This document shows positions 23,936 through 33,471 of a DNA stretch of 64,000 nucleotides, piece by piece. The DNA comes from JAHECW01 sp964641415 (GTDB lineage: Bacteria > Acidobacteriota > Thermoanaerobaculia > Thermoanaerobaculales > Sulfomarinibacteraceae), in contig CAZXMW010000007.1 of NCBI GenBank assembly GCA_964641415.1, positions 62,001 to 126,000 of the forward strand. The letters run 5' to 3'. Each line of letters begins with the position of its first letter. Position 1 is the stretch's first letter. Under the pieces are notes generated by a model. It had not been told where the DNA came from. It saw nothing but the letters and a program-made list of their open reading frames with translations, and made no database searches. The position numbers were made by a program, and so were the translations under genes.

Positions 23936-26900
23936 ATGAGAGTGCTGACTTCGACAACCTGTGTCTGTGTCCTCGCCGTGGCGTGTGCGGTCGCGGCCGG
24001 CGAGGCTTTCGAGAGTTCGCGAGCGGGCTCGAGCTTCGTGCCCCCGACAACCGCCGAGCCCCTCGACCCACCAGCCCGACCGGACCAGCAGACCCTGCTG
24101 CACGACAACGGTCCCTGGGTCACGCACTTCGGCACCGGCTATCACGGCGCCAACGAGAGCTGGGTCCAGACCAACCTCGACCTGGACACCTACGGCTTCG
24201 GCAACCAGGTCAACCAGGGCAACCGCCTGGCCGACCAGTTCGTCATCCCGCAGGGCGAGTCCTGGACCATCCAGAACGTCTTGTTTTTCGGCTATCAGAC
24301 CGACAGCACGTCGAGCTCGACGATCACCTCGGTCAACCTGCGGATCTGGCAGGGTACCCCCGGCGCCGGCGGCACGGTGGTCTGGGGCGACACCTCCACC
24401 AACCGGCTGTACTCGGGCTGGTGGACCTCGGCCTATCGGGTGCTCGACACCGACACCGGAATGGTCAACAACCGGCCGGTCATGCTGCTCGAGACCGAGG
24501 TCTACACGACCCTGCCGGCGGGAACCTACTGGCTCGACTGGCAGGCGGACGGCACCCTGACCTCCGGACCGTGGGTGCCGCCGGTCACCGTCATGGGTCA
24601 GGTCACAACCGGCGACGCCCGGCAGAGCACCGACGGCGGCGCGAGCTGGGCGCCGATCGTCGACAGCGGCACCAACACGGCCCAGGGGCTGCCGTTCGAG
24701 GTCTACGGCTTCAAGCAGAGCGGCAACGACACATGTTCCACCGCCGAGGTCCTGAGCTGTCCGCCCGGAGGCGGGACGTTCAGCATCTTCGGCACGACTG
24801 ACGCGGCGACATTCACCGAGCCGCCGCCGTGCGCCGGCGTGTCGCCGATATACCCCGATGTCTGGTACCGGATCGCCGGAACCGGCGCCGAGATCACCGC
24901 CTCGACCTGCTCGAACTACAACCTGTCCTCGGACACCCAGCTGCTGGTCTACGACGGCTCGTGCTCGGGCCTCGGCTGCGTTGCCGCCAACGACGACGAC
25001 TGCGCCCTCCACGGCCCATTTCAGTCCACGGTGACGTGGGACTCCCTGGCCGGCACCGAGTACTTCATCGCGCTGACGTCCCAGGACCAGTTCGACCTGC
25101 AGTACGGGGAGTTCGAGCTCATCATCACCTGCGAGGCGTCGTGTCAGACCCTGGCGACGCCCTCCGTGACCGGCGTCGACGGCGCCCCGTGCGGCAGCAC
25201 CACGACATCGACATCGCCGATGCTGACCTGGAGCGACGTCGCCCACGAGAGCGGCTACGCCTGGCAGGTCCGGGACGTGTTCGGCGCCGTCGTTCGCAGC
25301 GGCACCACCGGCGCCGACGTGACGAACGCCAACGTCGGCGCTTTGGCGCCCGGCAGCTACACGGCGCGGGTCCGGGCCCTCGGCGACGGCGTCAGCCACT
25401 GCGACGGCGCCTGGTCGAGCGACTGCCCGTTCGAGGTCCAACCGCCGTGCCAGGTGCTCCCGACGCCGACCATTGCCAGCATCGGCGGAGCGCCGTGCGG
25501 CGGCGCCACGTCGTCGACCTCCCCGGTTCTGGTGTGGAACGACGTCGGCGCCGACAGCGGCTACCGGTGGGAGGTCCGGGATCCCTTCGGCGTCATGGTC
25601 ACCAGCGGCGTCACCGACCCGGACGTCACCTCGGTCACCGTCGGCGCCCTCGCCCCGGGCGACTACATCACCCGGGTCCAGGCGATCGGCGACGGCGTCG
25701 AGCACTGCGACAGCCCCTGGACCCAGTACTGCTCGTTCCAAATCGTCGGCGAGTGCGAGGAACTCAAGGCGCCGGAAATCACGACCGTCGGGGACACGAC
25801 CTGCGGCGGCACCACCTTCGACTCATCGCCGGTCCTGCGCTGGACCGACGTCGAGAACGAGAGCGGCTACCGCTGGCAGGTGAGGGACACCTCGGGCGTG
25901 CCCGTTGCGACCGGCGCCACAGCCGAGAACCAGACCGCGGTCAACCCGGGCGAGCTGCCGGTCGGCAAGTACACGGCTCGGGCCCAGGCAGCCGGCGACG
26001 ATATGTTCTACTGCAACAGTCCCTGGTCGGTCAACTGCGGCTTCGAGATCCTCTCCGACATGGGGGTCGCCGACTTCACGTGGTGGCCGGACCGGCCCAA
26101 GCTGGGCGAAAAGGTCCGCTTCGCCGACCGCGCCACCGGCCACCCGATCGGCTGGCTCTGGGAGACCGGCGACGGCTGGACCTCAACCGAGCAGAACCCG
26201 GCCCACCGCTTCGGATCGACCGGCGACTGGGATGTCACCATGATCTGTCAGTATCCGGGCGGCGACGACACCAAGGTCTGGACTGTCGAGGTCGCAGGGG
26301 TGATCCGGTGCGGCGACGGCGCCTGCGAGGGCAGCGAGACCGCCTGGTCGTGTCCGCTCGACTGCGGATTGCCGCCCGACGCCTCGGGTCGCGCCGGCGG
26401 CGAGGACCGCCGGCCGTCGGTGCCGGCCGCGGTCGGCGGTGTCGCCGGCACCGGCGGCACCTTCTGGAAGACCGAGGGCTGGGTGTTCAATCCCAACGAC
26501 CAGCCGGCGCCGCTGATCTTCGAGTACACCCCGCTCGGCGAAACCGAGATCATGACCGTCGGACCGTTCGACCTCGAGCCCGGCGGCGGTCTGTACTGGC
26601 CCAACCTGGTCGAGGACATCTTCGGCACCACCGGCAACGGCGCGTTGTGGATCGACTCACAGCAGCCGCTCCACTTCCTGACCCGGTCCTACAACGAGTC
26701 GAGCGGCGGCACCTTCGGGCAGGCAGTGCGCGGGCTGCGCGACCGGCTCACCATCGGCGAGGGCGACGGCGAGATCCACCTGGTCGGCCTGCGCCACGAC
26801 GACAGGTTCCGGTCGAACCTGTTCTTCCAGGAGGTCGACGGATTTTGGGTGACGGTCGAGGTCGAGGTCTTCAACGACAACGGCGCCCTTCTGCGCCGCT

Positions 26901-27850
26901 CGACCTTCGACGTCGAGGGGCACAGCAACCTGCTCAAGAACCTCGGCAGCCTCGGCGGCGGCGGCCAGGACTCTGCCTACGTCACCGTCGAGGTCGTCGA
27001 GGGCGACGGCCGGATCAACGTCATCGGCTCGGTGGTCGACCAGATCCTCGGCGACCCGACGACGGTCGACGGCATCCACCTCGACCAGGTGATCACCAAG
27101 CACCGTGACGGGACCAAGATCGTCGACGACAGCCACCACCTCGTCGCGGTGGTCGCCCACACCGAGGGAGCGCAGAACAGCGTCTGGGGCACCAGGTTCA
27201 CGGTCGGCAGCCCCCAGGGCACGGCGGCGCAGCAGGTCCGGCTCGTGTATGTTCCGGAGTACGACCGGACCGGCGTCGTCGGCGACCGGCTCGAGCGCAC
27301 CGTCACCCTCGACGGCGGCCGGCAGCTGGCGTGGGAGGACGTCCTGATCGACCTCTTCGTCCTGCCCCAGAGCGCCAAGACCCAGGGCGCGCTGCACGTT
27401 TTCTCGCCGGACAAGGTGCTGATCTCGTCGCGGACCTACAACCGGATGCCCGACGGCAGCACACTGGGGCAGAACATCAAGGCGCTGGCGCCCGGCGACC
27501 TCGTCGACCCGACCGTGTCGGGCACCATCGTCGGACTGAGCCACACCCCGGGCACCCGGACCAACATCGGGATCGCGGCCTTCTCCGACGTCGACACCGA
27601 GGTGCAGCTGCAGTTCTTCTCCAACTCGCCCGCCCTTCGCGTGCTGGGAACCATCACCAGGACCGTCGAAGCCGAGAAGCACCTGCAGATCACCCGGGCA
27701 TTCGAGGAGCTCGGACTCGACGACACACCGCTGCTCAGCGTCCACGCCTTCGTCAGCGTCAGGCAAGGCGGCCCGGTCTACGTCTACGCGTCCACCGTCG
27801 ACAACATCTCTGGAGACCCGACGACCATCGAGGCGACGCGCAACGAGTAG
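23936..27850 (+). CDS. Large secreted multidomain protein (tandem 102-residue repeats, PKD domain)
   Basis: 1,304 residues from the ATG at 23936 (AAGGGAGG ribosome site); signal peptide about 1-24. Residues about 30-260 form a beta-rich domain with aromatic and Asn-rich turns. A cysteine-containing domain (about 262-400) with CAGVSPIYPDVWYRI follows, as in pre-peptidase-like modules. Three FN3-like repeats of exactly 102 residues span 403-708, each with the frame Cys, APCG, SGY.W.VRD, ALAPG and HCD. A PKD-like domain with WLWETGDGW follows, then a CGDGACEGSETAWSC segment, then a long beta-rich C-terminal region with HLVGLRHDDRFRSNL. The protein should be extracellular and adhesive or scaffold-like. 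No catalytic site is seen. Confidence 0.85.
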   Translation: MRVLTSTTCVCVLAVACAVAAGEAFESSRAGSSFVPPTTAEPLDPPARPDQQTLLHDNGPWVTHFGTGYHGANESWVQTNLDLDTYGFGNQVNQGNRLADQFVIPQGESWTIQNVLFFGYQTDSTSSSTITSVNLRIWQGTPGAGGTVVWGDTSTNRLYSGWWTSAYRVLDTDTGMVNNRPVMLLETEVYTTLPAGTYWLDWQADGTLTSGPWVPPVTVMGQVTTGDARQSTDGGASWAPIVDSGTNTAQGLPFEVYGFKQSGNDTCSTAEVLSCPPGGGTFSIFGTTDAATFTEPPPCAGVSPIYPDVWYRIAGTGAEITASTCSNYNLSSDTQLLVYDGSCSGLGCVAANDDDCALHGPFQSTVTWDSLAGTEYFIALTSQDQFDLQYGEFELIITCEASCQTLATPSVTGVDGAPCGSTTTSTSPMLTWSDVAHESGYAWQVRDVFGAVVRSGTTGADVTNANVGALAPGSYTARVRALGDGVSHCDGAWSSDCPFEVQPPCQVLPTPTIASIGGAPCGGATSSTSPVLVWNDVGADSGYRWEVRDPFGVMVTSGVTDPDVTSVTVGALAPGDYITRVQAIGDGVEHCDSPWTQYCSFQIVGECEELKAPEITTVGDTTCGGTTFDSSPVLRWTDVENESGYRWQVRDTSGVPVATGATAENQTAVNPGELPVGKYTARAQAAGDDMFYCNSPWSVNCGFEILSDMGVADFTWWPDRPKLGEKVRFADRATGHPIGWLWETGDGWTSTEQNPAHRFGSTGDWDVTMICQYPGGDDTKVWTVEVAGVIRCGDGACEGSETAWSCPLDCGLPPDASGRAGGEDRRPSVPAAVGGVAGTGGTFWKTEGWVFNPNDQPAPLIFEYTPLGETEIMTVGPFDLEPGGGLYWPNLVEDIFGTTGNGALWIDSQQPLHFLTRSYNESSGGTFGQAVRGLRDRLTIGEGDGEIHLVGLRHDDRFRSNLFFQEVDGFWVTVEVEVFNDNGALLRRSTFDVEGHSNLLKNLGSLGGGGQDSAYVTVEVVEGDGRINVIGSVVDQILGDPTTVDGIHLDQVITKHRDGTKIVDDSHHLVAVVAHTEGAQNSVWGTRFTVGSPQGTAAQQVRLVYVPEYDRTGVVGDRLERTVTLDGGRQLAWEDVLIDLFVLPQSAKTQGALHVFSPDKVLISSRTYNRMPDGSTLGQNIKALAPGDLVDPTVSGTIVGLSHTPGTRTNIGIAAFSDVDTEVQLQFFSNSPALRVLGTITRTVEAEKHLQITRAFEELGLDDTPLLSVHAFVSVRQGGPVYVYASTVDNISGDPTTIEATRNE
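25142..26059 (+). repeat. Three tandem 306-bp in-frame repeats
   Basis: The Cys codon opening each unit lies at 25142, 25448 and 25754, a period of exactly 306 bp (102 residues). Units have diverged at sequence level but keep the cysteines and the SGY and VRD landmarks, so this is an old duplication inside the coding region, open to copy-number change. Confidence 0.85.
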
Positions 27851-27876
27851 GCCGACAACAGGCCACCGACACGACA

Positions 27877-27900
27877 CGGGCCCCTCCGCGGAGGGGCCCG
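27877..27900. terminator. Bidirectional hairpin between convergent genes
   Basis: A perfect 24-bp palindrome (CGGGCCCCTCCG and its complement) lies midway between the stops at 27850 (plus) and 27926 (minus). There is no strong T tract on either side, but the position between two converging genes supports a shared terminator. Confidence 0.65.
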
Positions 27901-27925
27901 ATCCCGCTTCTCGGTCCGTGCGCGG

Positions 27926-29338
27926 TCAGAAGTAGAGCACGCCGCTGATGAGGAAGTCGGTGCCGGCGTCGTCGGAGTAGTCGACCGCCGCGTCGACCCG
28001 GATTTTCCCGACAGCGACGCCGAAACCGGCGGTGAAGTGGTCGAAGTCCAGGTCGAGCTCCTGGTAGAGCAGCGATGCGGCCGCGAGCTCGTAATCCGGA
28101 ATGGGCTCGACAATCGGTTCCGGGTACCCCTGGGACGAGTAGATGAGGTGGCTCTGGTCGCGCCAGTACCCGATCCGCAGGCTCCATCCCCGGCCGTCCC
28201 TGAAGGTCGTGTACTCGGCGCCGATATGGTACTCGTCGACGTCGGCGCTGGTGTACCGAACGCCGGCCAGCTGGCGGACGATGTCGTACTGCTCGGGCAT
28301 GCCCTCCGGGATCGACGAGTACGGGATATGGGCGTACTCGGCGGCGATCACCCAGCTGTCGCCCGGAAACAGCGCGAGACCCGCGGACAACCGCTCGGGA
28401 ATGCGGAACTCGCCGCCGAACGCCTGCCCGCCGAACGGCTGACCGGTCGAGTCGAGCACATCGCTGGCAATGTCGAAGGTCATCTCGGAGCGGTAGTTGA
28501 CACCGACGCCCACGAGGTCGCCGCGGTACAGCACGCCGACCGAGTACATGATGTCGCTGTCGTCGACCTCGGAGACCTGGATGAGGTAGTCGGTGAGCAG
28601 CATGCCGTTCGGATCCACGATGCCTGTGGTTGTCGACCGGCCGGAGAGCTCGGTGCTGCCGTAGGCCACCGAGCCGCCGATCGAGAAGACGTCGCTCAGC
28701 TTCCAGCCGAGACCGACTCCGAACAGATCGGACTGCAGCTCTGCCCGGACGTCGAAGGGCGCGTACAGCTGGCCGAAGGAGTCGTCGAACGGCCCGACGC
28801 AGCCGCCTCCGGCGCCCGGCGTGTAGGGGGACCCGTTGTCGACGCACATCAGCCCCGGTCCGACCTGGTAGTCCTGGTCGAGATCGGCCAACGACGCGTA
28901 GTAGACCGCGAGACCGAGATTCGCCTTGGGAATCGGAAAGACCAGGCTGGCGTGGTTGACCCGCGTCGAGGAGCTGTCCGAGCGGACCCGGAACGGGTCG
29001 TTGACGGCGGTGAAGCTCAGATCGGGCAGGCTGCCTGAAATGTCGACATCGCCCTGGGTGAGCTGCCCGACCGGCGCCTGCTCCTCGTCGTGAATCAGCT
29101 CGAGCGAGAGCTGTCGATCCAAGAACGCCAGCCCGGCGGGGTTGGCGAACGCCGCCGTCGAGTCGTCGGCGAGGGCGACGAAGGCGCCGCCGATGCCGCG
29201 CGCCCGGGCCCCCGGGTTGGCGAAGTTGAAGTTGATACCGGTCATGTGGTAGCCGTCGACCTGGGCCTCGACGGGCCCCGGGTCGAATGCCACGACCGAC
29301 GCCGCAACACACAGTGCAATCAAGATTCCTCGCCTCAT
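27926..29338 (-). CDS. OmpP1/FadL-like outer membrane transport protein
   Basis: 470 residues from the ATG at 29338 (GAGAGGAG ribosome site); signal peptide about 1-25, ending near VEAQ. The mature N-terminus has the FadL/OmpP1-type hatch signature: NPGARARGIGGAFVALADDS, then AAFANPAGLAFL. Many alternating strands follow (GLGWKLSDVFSIGGSVAYGS, YHIGAEYTTFRDGRGWSLRIG). It ends with FLISGVLYF, an aromatic C-terminal residue as in barrels. Family members bring hydrophobic compounds across the outer membrane; the substrate here is unknown. It lies directly downstream of the YfhO gene and may be co-transcribed in part. Confidence 0.85.
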   Translation of the reverse strand: MRRGILIALCVAASVVAFDPGPVEAQVDGYHMTGINFNFANPGARARGIGGAFVALADDSTAAFANPAGLAFLDRQLSLELIHDEEQAPVGQLTQGDVDISGSLPDLSFTAVNDPFRVRSDSSSTRVNHASLVFPIPKANLGLAVYYASLADLDQDYQVGPGLMCVDNGSPYTPGAGGGCVGPFDDSFGQLYAPFDVRAELQSDLFGVGLGWKLSDVFSIGGSVAYGSTELSGRSTTTGIVDPNGMLLTDYLIQVSEVDDSDIMYSVGVLYRGDLVGVGVNYRSEMTFDIASDVLDSTGQPFGGQAFGGEFRIPERLSAGLALFPGDSWVIAAEYAHIPYSSIPEGMPEQYDIVRQLAGVRYTSADVDEYHIGAEYTTFRDGRGWSLRIGYWRDQSHLIYSSQGYPEPIVEPIPDYELAAASLLYQELDLDFDHFTAGFGVAVGKIRVDAAVDYSDDAGTDFLISGVLYF

Positions 29339-29378
29339 GTCCACGCTCCTCTCTTCGGGTTTCGTTAAGCTGCTCCGG

Positions 29379-29384
29379 AGTATA
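29379..29384 (-). promoter_or_regulatory. Candidate extended -10 promoter of the OmpP1-like gene
   Basis: The minus strand reads TGCTATACT, an extended -10 (TGnTATACT), about 45 bp before the ATG at 29338. No good -35 is seen, as is usual for extended -10 promoters. Confidence 0.5.
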
Positions 29385-29391
29385 GCAGCCG

Positions 29392-32304
29392 TCACCGCGT
29401 CGCGGCACCCCGCCGCGTGCGCTCTCCGAGCCGACGGCGGCGCGCGCTCCAGACCACCAGCGCCGCGACCACGCCGGTCGCCACCAGCGCGGCGACCACC
29501 AGCCCGGCGGTGAAGCGCGCCGGCCGGTACTCGAGGACCAGCCGGTGGCTGCCGGCCGGCACGACCACACCGCGCATGACGAGGTTGGTCGCGAGAATCG
29601 GAGCTTCGGCACCGTCGACCGACGCCCGCCAGCCCGGGTAGAACATGTCGGAGACGACAACCAACGCCGGATCGGCCGACCGCACCGCGAGCTCGACCCG
29701 CTCGGCGGTGAAGCTGACCACCCGGACGTCGTCGGCGGTGTCGGCAGCGCCGAGCTCGGCCGCGATGTCGCCCTCGACAACCGCCTCCGACGCCGGGTCG
29801 AAACCGTCGGCGGTGAGCGCCGCCGCGGCGGCGGACAGATCGCCCGGCGGGACTCGGCGCACGCGGTGGACGAGCCAGGCGCGAGGCAGCGCGCGGCGGT
29901 TGCGGTAGACCCGGTTGCCGCCGTCGTGAATCAGCTCCAGGGTCGGCTCGCCGTCGACGAGGAGCCTCGGCTCGACCCAGCCTCCCCAGTCGCAGGTCGG
30001 GTCGCCGGACGGCCCGGATCCGGTCGCAAGGACCAGCTCGACGGCGCCACCGTCCGCACCCGGCAGGTCGAGCTCGACCGGCACGAATCGGCGATCCTCG
30101 ACCCGCGACCTGGGGTCGAGGTCGATCCGGACGAGGGTCACGGACGCCGGTTCGCCCGGACCGCGGAAAAGAACCTCGAAGCTCATGCCGTCGGACAGCG
30201 GCCAGGCTTCCGGGTCGAGACCGACCTCGGTCGCGAGCCGGGCGCCGTGGGGCAGCGTCAGCTCGTAGGTGACCTCGGTGGGTCCCGATGCGAGCAACAC
30301 CGGCCGCTCGGTGCCGTCGACGGGCCAGGTCAACGCTCCGGAACCGCCGGGGAAGTGACTCCGAACGCGGGCCCGGGCGAGCCGTTGGTCGAGGCGCAGG
30401 GCGCCGGCGCCGAGTAGGGGGTAATCGGCCGGCGCGCAGACGTAGCGCGGACCGAGGGCGTGGAGCAGCGGGCTCGCGCAGTCCGAGAAGTAGACCTCGA
30501 TGGGGCCGCCACCCTGCTCCGGAATCAACGCCGTGTACGCAGCGTAGCGGCGCAGCAGCCACGAGCTGTAGCCGGTCGGCGTCTGGAGACCCCAGACCAT
30601 GGGCATCTGACCGGGCAGTAGATCGCCGGACGGCACGTTGACCACGCGCACCGGCTGGTCCGAGATCTCGACCAGATTTTCGAGCACCTCGAGAGTCGGC
30701 GTCGTCGGAAACGTCATGGCGGGGGGAAAGCTCGGGTTGAAACCGATGCCGTGGAAGAAGAGCTCGACGACCACGATGGCGACCAGCGCGGGGCCGGGCC
30801 AGCGTGCCGCCGGCGCGAGCAGCCAGCCCCGCAGCGCCACGGCGGCCGCGAGCAGCACAGCCGTGGCAACCAGCACTCCGCGGCCCGGCGCGGTCAGCGG
30901 ATCGAGCAGCGACGCCGGCAGACGAGTGTAGATTCGCGCCGCTTCAAAGCCACCGGCCGACACCACCGCGGCGCCGAGCACAAGCGTCACGGCAGCGGCG
31001 ACCGCGAGCCCGGAGAGCAGCCGAAGCAGCCTCGCCGGCCTCGTCCGGTCGAGCCAGTCGGTGCCGATCCCGGCGGCCAGCGCGAGGCCGAAGGCGGTGA
31101 CGTAGAAGACCCGCCCGGGAAAGGTCCTGTACAGCGTCGGGTTGACCAGCTCGACCAGCGCCCGCGCCGGTTCGATGCCGAACACCGCCAGGTAGGCAAC
31201 GACGCCGATGCCGAGCACGAGTAGCGGTCGCCGCCGGCCCCGCGCGGCGAACGCGGCGGCGGCCATGACCAGGGGCACGACGCCGACCGACAACCCGGTC
31301 TCGACGTAGTTGAAGAAGCCCAGATAGGCGCCGCCGTGAAGCGGCAGCCCCCACAGGTGGGGTACCGCCAGCCGGGCCATCTGGCTGACGGGGACCTCGA
31401 CCCCGGCGAACAGATCGGCGACCCGCTCGGTGCGGCCGAAGAGCTCGGCGGTGAGCAGCCACATCGGCGCCGACAGACCGAGCCCGACAACACCGATGCC
31501 GGCGCCCGCGAGCAGAGGCCCGGCGACCGCCCGGAGCCTGCCGCCGGCGCGCAGGCGCAGCAGCGTTCGGACCACGGCGTACACGACCAGCAGCAGACCG
31601 GTGTAGTACGGCCACAGGACGTAGCCGCCGAGCACCTGGAGGGCGAAGCCGACGCCGCCGAGCAGCGACCACCGCCAGTCGCCCCGGCGCAGGGCGGCCT
31701 CGAAGCCGAAGAAGACCAGAGGCACCCAGACCCAGCCGCCGACCAGGCTGTGGTGGCTCAACCAGCCTACGAAGTAGGGGTTGAAGGTGAAGACCGCGCT
31801 GCCGACGATGGCGCCGACCCGGCCGCAGCCGAGCTCGCCGAGTAGAAGCAGGCACGACACCGCCCCGATGAGCAGGTGGAGCACCGTGGCCAGGCTGAGC
31901 GCCCGGTCGGCGGGCAGCAGCCGCCCGAGTGCGACGATGATCGGGCTCGTCCAGGCGCGGCCGGTGGCCAACGCCGGCATGCCGGTGAGCACGGTCGGGT
32001 CCCACAGCGGCGGGCCGTGACCCCAGGCCCGGGCCGACGCCACCGCCTCCGGGTACTGTTGGGTGACGGCGTCGCCCGTGAGGGTGTTCCAGTTCGCCGC
32101 GTCTCGCGCCAGCTCGGACTCCGAATGCCAGGGCTCGATTCGGCCGAGAATGTCGAGCGGCAGCAGCACCTCGCCGAGCAACAGGACGCGCCAGAAGAAG
32201 GCAGCGACCAGCAGCGCGACGACGACGAGCGCGAGCCGGTCGGCGCCGCCGACCGCCGCCGGCGGACCGGCGCCCGCCTCCCGTGTCGCTCGAGGTCGAT
32301 CCAA
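29392..32304 (-). CDS. YfhO-family polytopic membrane protein (glycosyltransferase-like)
   Basis: 970 residues from a TTG at 32304, chosen because an AAGGAG lies 5 bases before it; a GTG at 32331 would include that site inside the gene. About a dozen membrane helices fill residues 20-560, with a first large loop containing LPLDILGRIEPWHSESELARD and VTQQYPE, the acidic region typical of GT-C-like lipid-linked sugar transferases. A large exterior domain (about 570-900) and a last helix near the C-terminus follow. YfhO proteins modify teichoic acids with sugars in Gram-positives; in this organism an envelope glycan role is inferred. Confidence 0.85.
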   Translation of the reverse strand: MDRPRATREAGAGPPAAVGGADRLALVVVALLVAAFFWRVLLLGEVLLPLDILGRIEPWHSESELARDAANWNTLTGDAVTQQYPEAVASARAWGHGPPLWDPTVLTGMPALATGRAWTSPIIVALGRLLPADRALSLATVLHLLIGAVSCLLLLGELGCGRVGAIVGSAVFTFNPYFVGWLSHHSLVGGWVWVPLVFFGFEAALRRGDWRWSLLGGVGFALQVLGGYVLWPYYTGLLLVVYAVVRTLLRLRAGGRLRAVAGPLLAGAGIGVVGLGLSAPMWLLTAELFGRTERVADLFAGVEVPVSQMARLAVPHLWGLPLHGGAYLGFFNYVETGLSVGVVPLVMAAAAFAARGRRRPLLVLGIGVVAYLAVFGIEPARALVELVNPTLYRTFPGRVFYVTAFGLALAAGIGTDWLDRTRPARLLRLLSGLAVAAAVTLVLGAAVVSAGGFEAARIYTRLPASLLDPLTAPGRGVLVATAVLLAAAVALRGWLLAPAARWPGPALVAIVVVELFFHGIGFNPSFPPAMTFPTTPTLEVLENLVEISDQPVRVVNVPSGDLLPGQMPMVWGLQTPTGYSSWLLRRYAAYTALIPEQGGGPIEVYFSDCASPLLHALGPRYVCAPADYPLLGAGALRLDQRLARARVRSHFPGGSGALTWPVDGTERPVLLASGPTEVTYELTLPHGARLATEVGLDPEAWPLSDGMSFEVLFRGPGEPASVTLVRIDLDPRSRVEDRRFVPVELDLPGADGGAVELVLATGSGPSGDPTCDWGGWVEPRLLVDGEPTLELIHDGGNRVYRNRRALPRAWLVHRVRRVPPGDLSAAAAALTADGFDPASEAVVEGDIAAELGAADTADDVRVVSFTAERVELAVRSADPALVVVSDMFYPGWRASVDGAEAPILATNLVMRGVVVPAGSHRLVLEYRPARFTAGLVVAALVATGVVAALVVWSARRRRLGERTRRGAATR

Positions 32305-32376
32305 CCCGGCTCCTTGACCCGATGCCGCCACATGATAGCGCGCCGACCGGCGCCGGCCCGAGATCCAAGGCGCGGG

Positions 32377-32405
32377 TTGACAGGCGAGCGTCTCGTCGCT
32401 ATCCT
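32377..32405 (+). promoter_or_regulatory. Strong sigma-70-type promoter of rpmB
   Basis: TTGACA at 32377-32382, 17-bp spacer, TATCCT at 32400-32405: a near-perfect housekeeping promoter. The predicted start near 32412 leaves a leader of about 70 nt before rpmB. Confidence 0.8.
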
Positions 32406-32482
32406 ACTGCGGCCTTCGCTTGAAGGTGCCGGTGCGCCCCGGCGCACCGTTCGCGACTGCCCCACCCGCGAGGAGGATCGAC

Positions 32483-32725
32483 ATGGCACGGCGCTGCAGC
32501 CTGACAGGGAAGAAGCCGCTGGTCGGCAACCGGGTCTCGCACTCCAACCGCAAGACCAAGCGCCGCCAGTTGCCCAACATCAAGGACAAGCGGATCTACG
32601 TCGCCGAGCTCGACCGGTGGGTTCGCGTGCGGCTGTCGACGCGCGCCCTGCGCACGGTCCACCGCAAGGGGCTCATGACCTATCTGCGTGAGAACGGCAT
32701 GGCGCTCGGAGACGTCGCCCGCTGA
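32483..32725 (+). CDS. rpmB: Large ribosomal subunit protein bL28
   Basis: 80 residues, the normal length. The bL28 signature is clear: CSLTGKKPLVGNRVSHS, then KTKRRQLPNI near residues 25-35, and a basic C-terminal half ending in LRTVHRKGLMTYLRENG. An AGGAGG ribosome site precedes the ATG at 32483. It is a single-gene unit here, between its own promoter and terminator, and is the best housekeeping landmark in the window. bL28 binds 23S rRNA near the exit site of the large subunit. Confidence 0.97.
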   Translation: MARRCSLTGKKPLVGNRVSHSNRKTKRRQLPNIKDKRIYVAELDRWVRVRLSTRALRTVHRKGLMTYLRENGMALGDVAR

Positions 32726-32747
32726 GCCGACACCGGCGCGTTCGATC

Positions 32748-32775
32748 GGCCGGGATCGGCGATCCCGGCCGTTTT
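32748..32775 (+). terminator. Intrinsic terminator of rpmB
   Basis: A 10-bp perfect stem (GGCCGGGATC / GATCCCGGCC) with a GGC loop followed by GTTTTC, 22 bp after the rpmB stop. Confidence 0.85.
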
Positions 32776-32809
32776 CGTCTGACCCGGTCCGGCGACCGGG
32801 CCCCTCCGA

Positions 32810-33166
32810 TCAGAATGGCTTGAAGATGGCGAGCCAGGCGGCGAGTCCGCCGACGACGGGCGCGACGAGCCACAGCGCGGGCGCCCACTCCGGCCTGCGC
32901 TTGAGCGGGACGACCAATGCCCCGAGCACGAGCCACAGCCCGATTTTGACCCAGGCCCAGGTCGGGATGTCGCCGAAGTGACCGAGACGGGCCAGCAGCC
33001 CGAACCCGGCGACGAAGATCACCGCGAGCGACACCCCGTGGGCGATCGACGCGAGCCGGCGCAGGGGGGCGGAAGCCGACGCAGCGGTTGCGGCCAACGT
33101 GCCGAGGGCGGTGAACAGAAACACAATCCCGATGACGTGCAGCACGTTGTAGAACTGGTAGCTCAT
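32810..33166 (-). CDS. Small four-helix membrane protein (SirB2-like)
   Basis: 118 residues. Four hydrophobic segments are visible (about 5-27, 40-58, 68-87 and 95-115) with a conserved-looking His in NVLHVIGIV near the start and GWAxxKxxL-like spacing in TWAWVKIGLWLVLG. This arrangement resembles the SirB2 and related heme-copper-type small membrane families, but the match is weak. A GGAGG ribosome site lies 6 bases before the ATG at 33166. It converges on rpmB. Function unknown. Confidence 0.7.
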   Translation of the reverse strand: MSYQFYNVLHVIGIVFLFTALGTLAATAASASAPLRRLASIAHGVSLAVIFVAGFGLLARLGHFGDIPTWAWVKIGLWLVLGALVVPLKRRPEWAPALWLVAPVVGGLAAWLAIFKPF

Positions 33167-33311
33167 GGCGCCTCCATCGCATCCAACGTCGGCCGCGACC
33201 AGCCGGATTCCGGGCCCTTCCCCACGAGCGCCTGCGACCGGGACGCGCCGCCTGCGGCCGGCGGCCGAGGCGACCGACGGCGCGGTCGGGATCAGGCGGC
33301 GTTACCTCCTG

Positions 33312-33471
33312 CCTCAGATGAGCGATTCTCACTGGCGATCTGCACCAAGCTCTTGCGCTCTGGTTGGTTGCGAAAATACTCGACAACCCAACGGGTATGC
33401 CTCCGTTTTTCGCAACCACCAGCGCATCGAGATCTTGGCACATCTCATCCAGCAGAATCGCTCATCTGAGG
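33312..33471. repeat. Family B palindromic element, full copy (B2)
   Basis: 160 bp with perfect 18-bp terminal inverted repeats (CCTCAGATGAGCGATTCT). The two arms continue to pair imperfectly for about 65 bp each, up to GGTTGCGAAAA and its complement, around a central loop that holds ACCCAACGGGT. As RNA or single-stranded DNA it would fold into one long hairpin. A deleted relative is at 11125-11250. It lies between a minus-strand and a plus-strand gene, outside coding sequence. Confidence 0.88.

Noticed and set aside
32483..32500. TGGCACGGCGCTGCA at the rpmB start as a sigma-54 promoter
   Set aside because: Spacing between the GG and GC elements is one base short, it lies inside the coding region, and rpmB has a good sigma-70-type promoter upstream.
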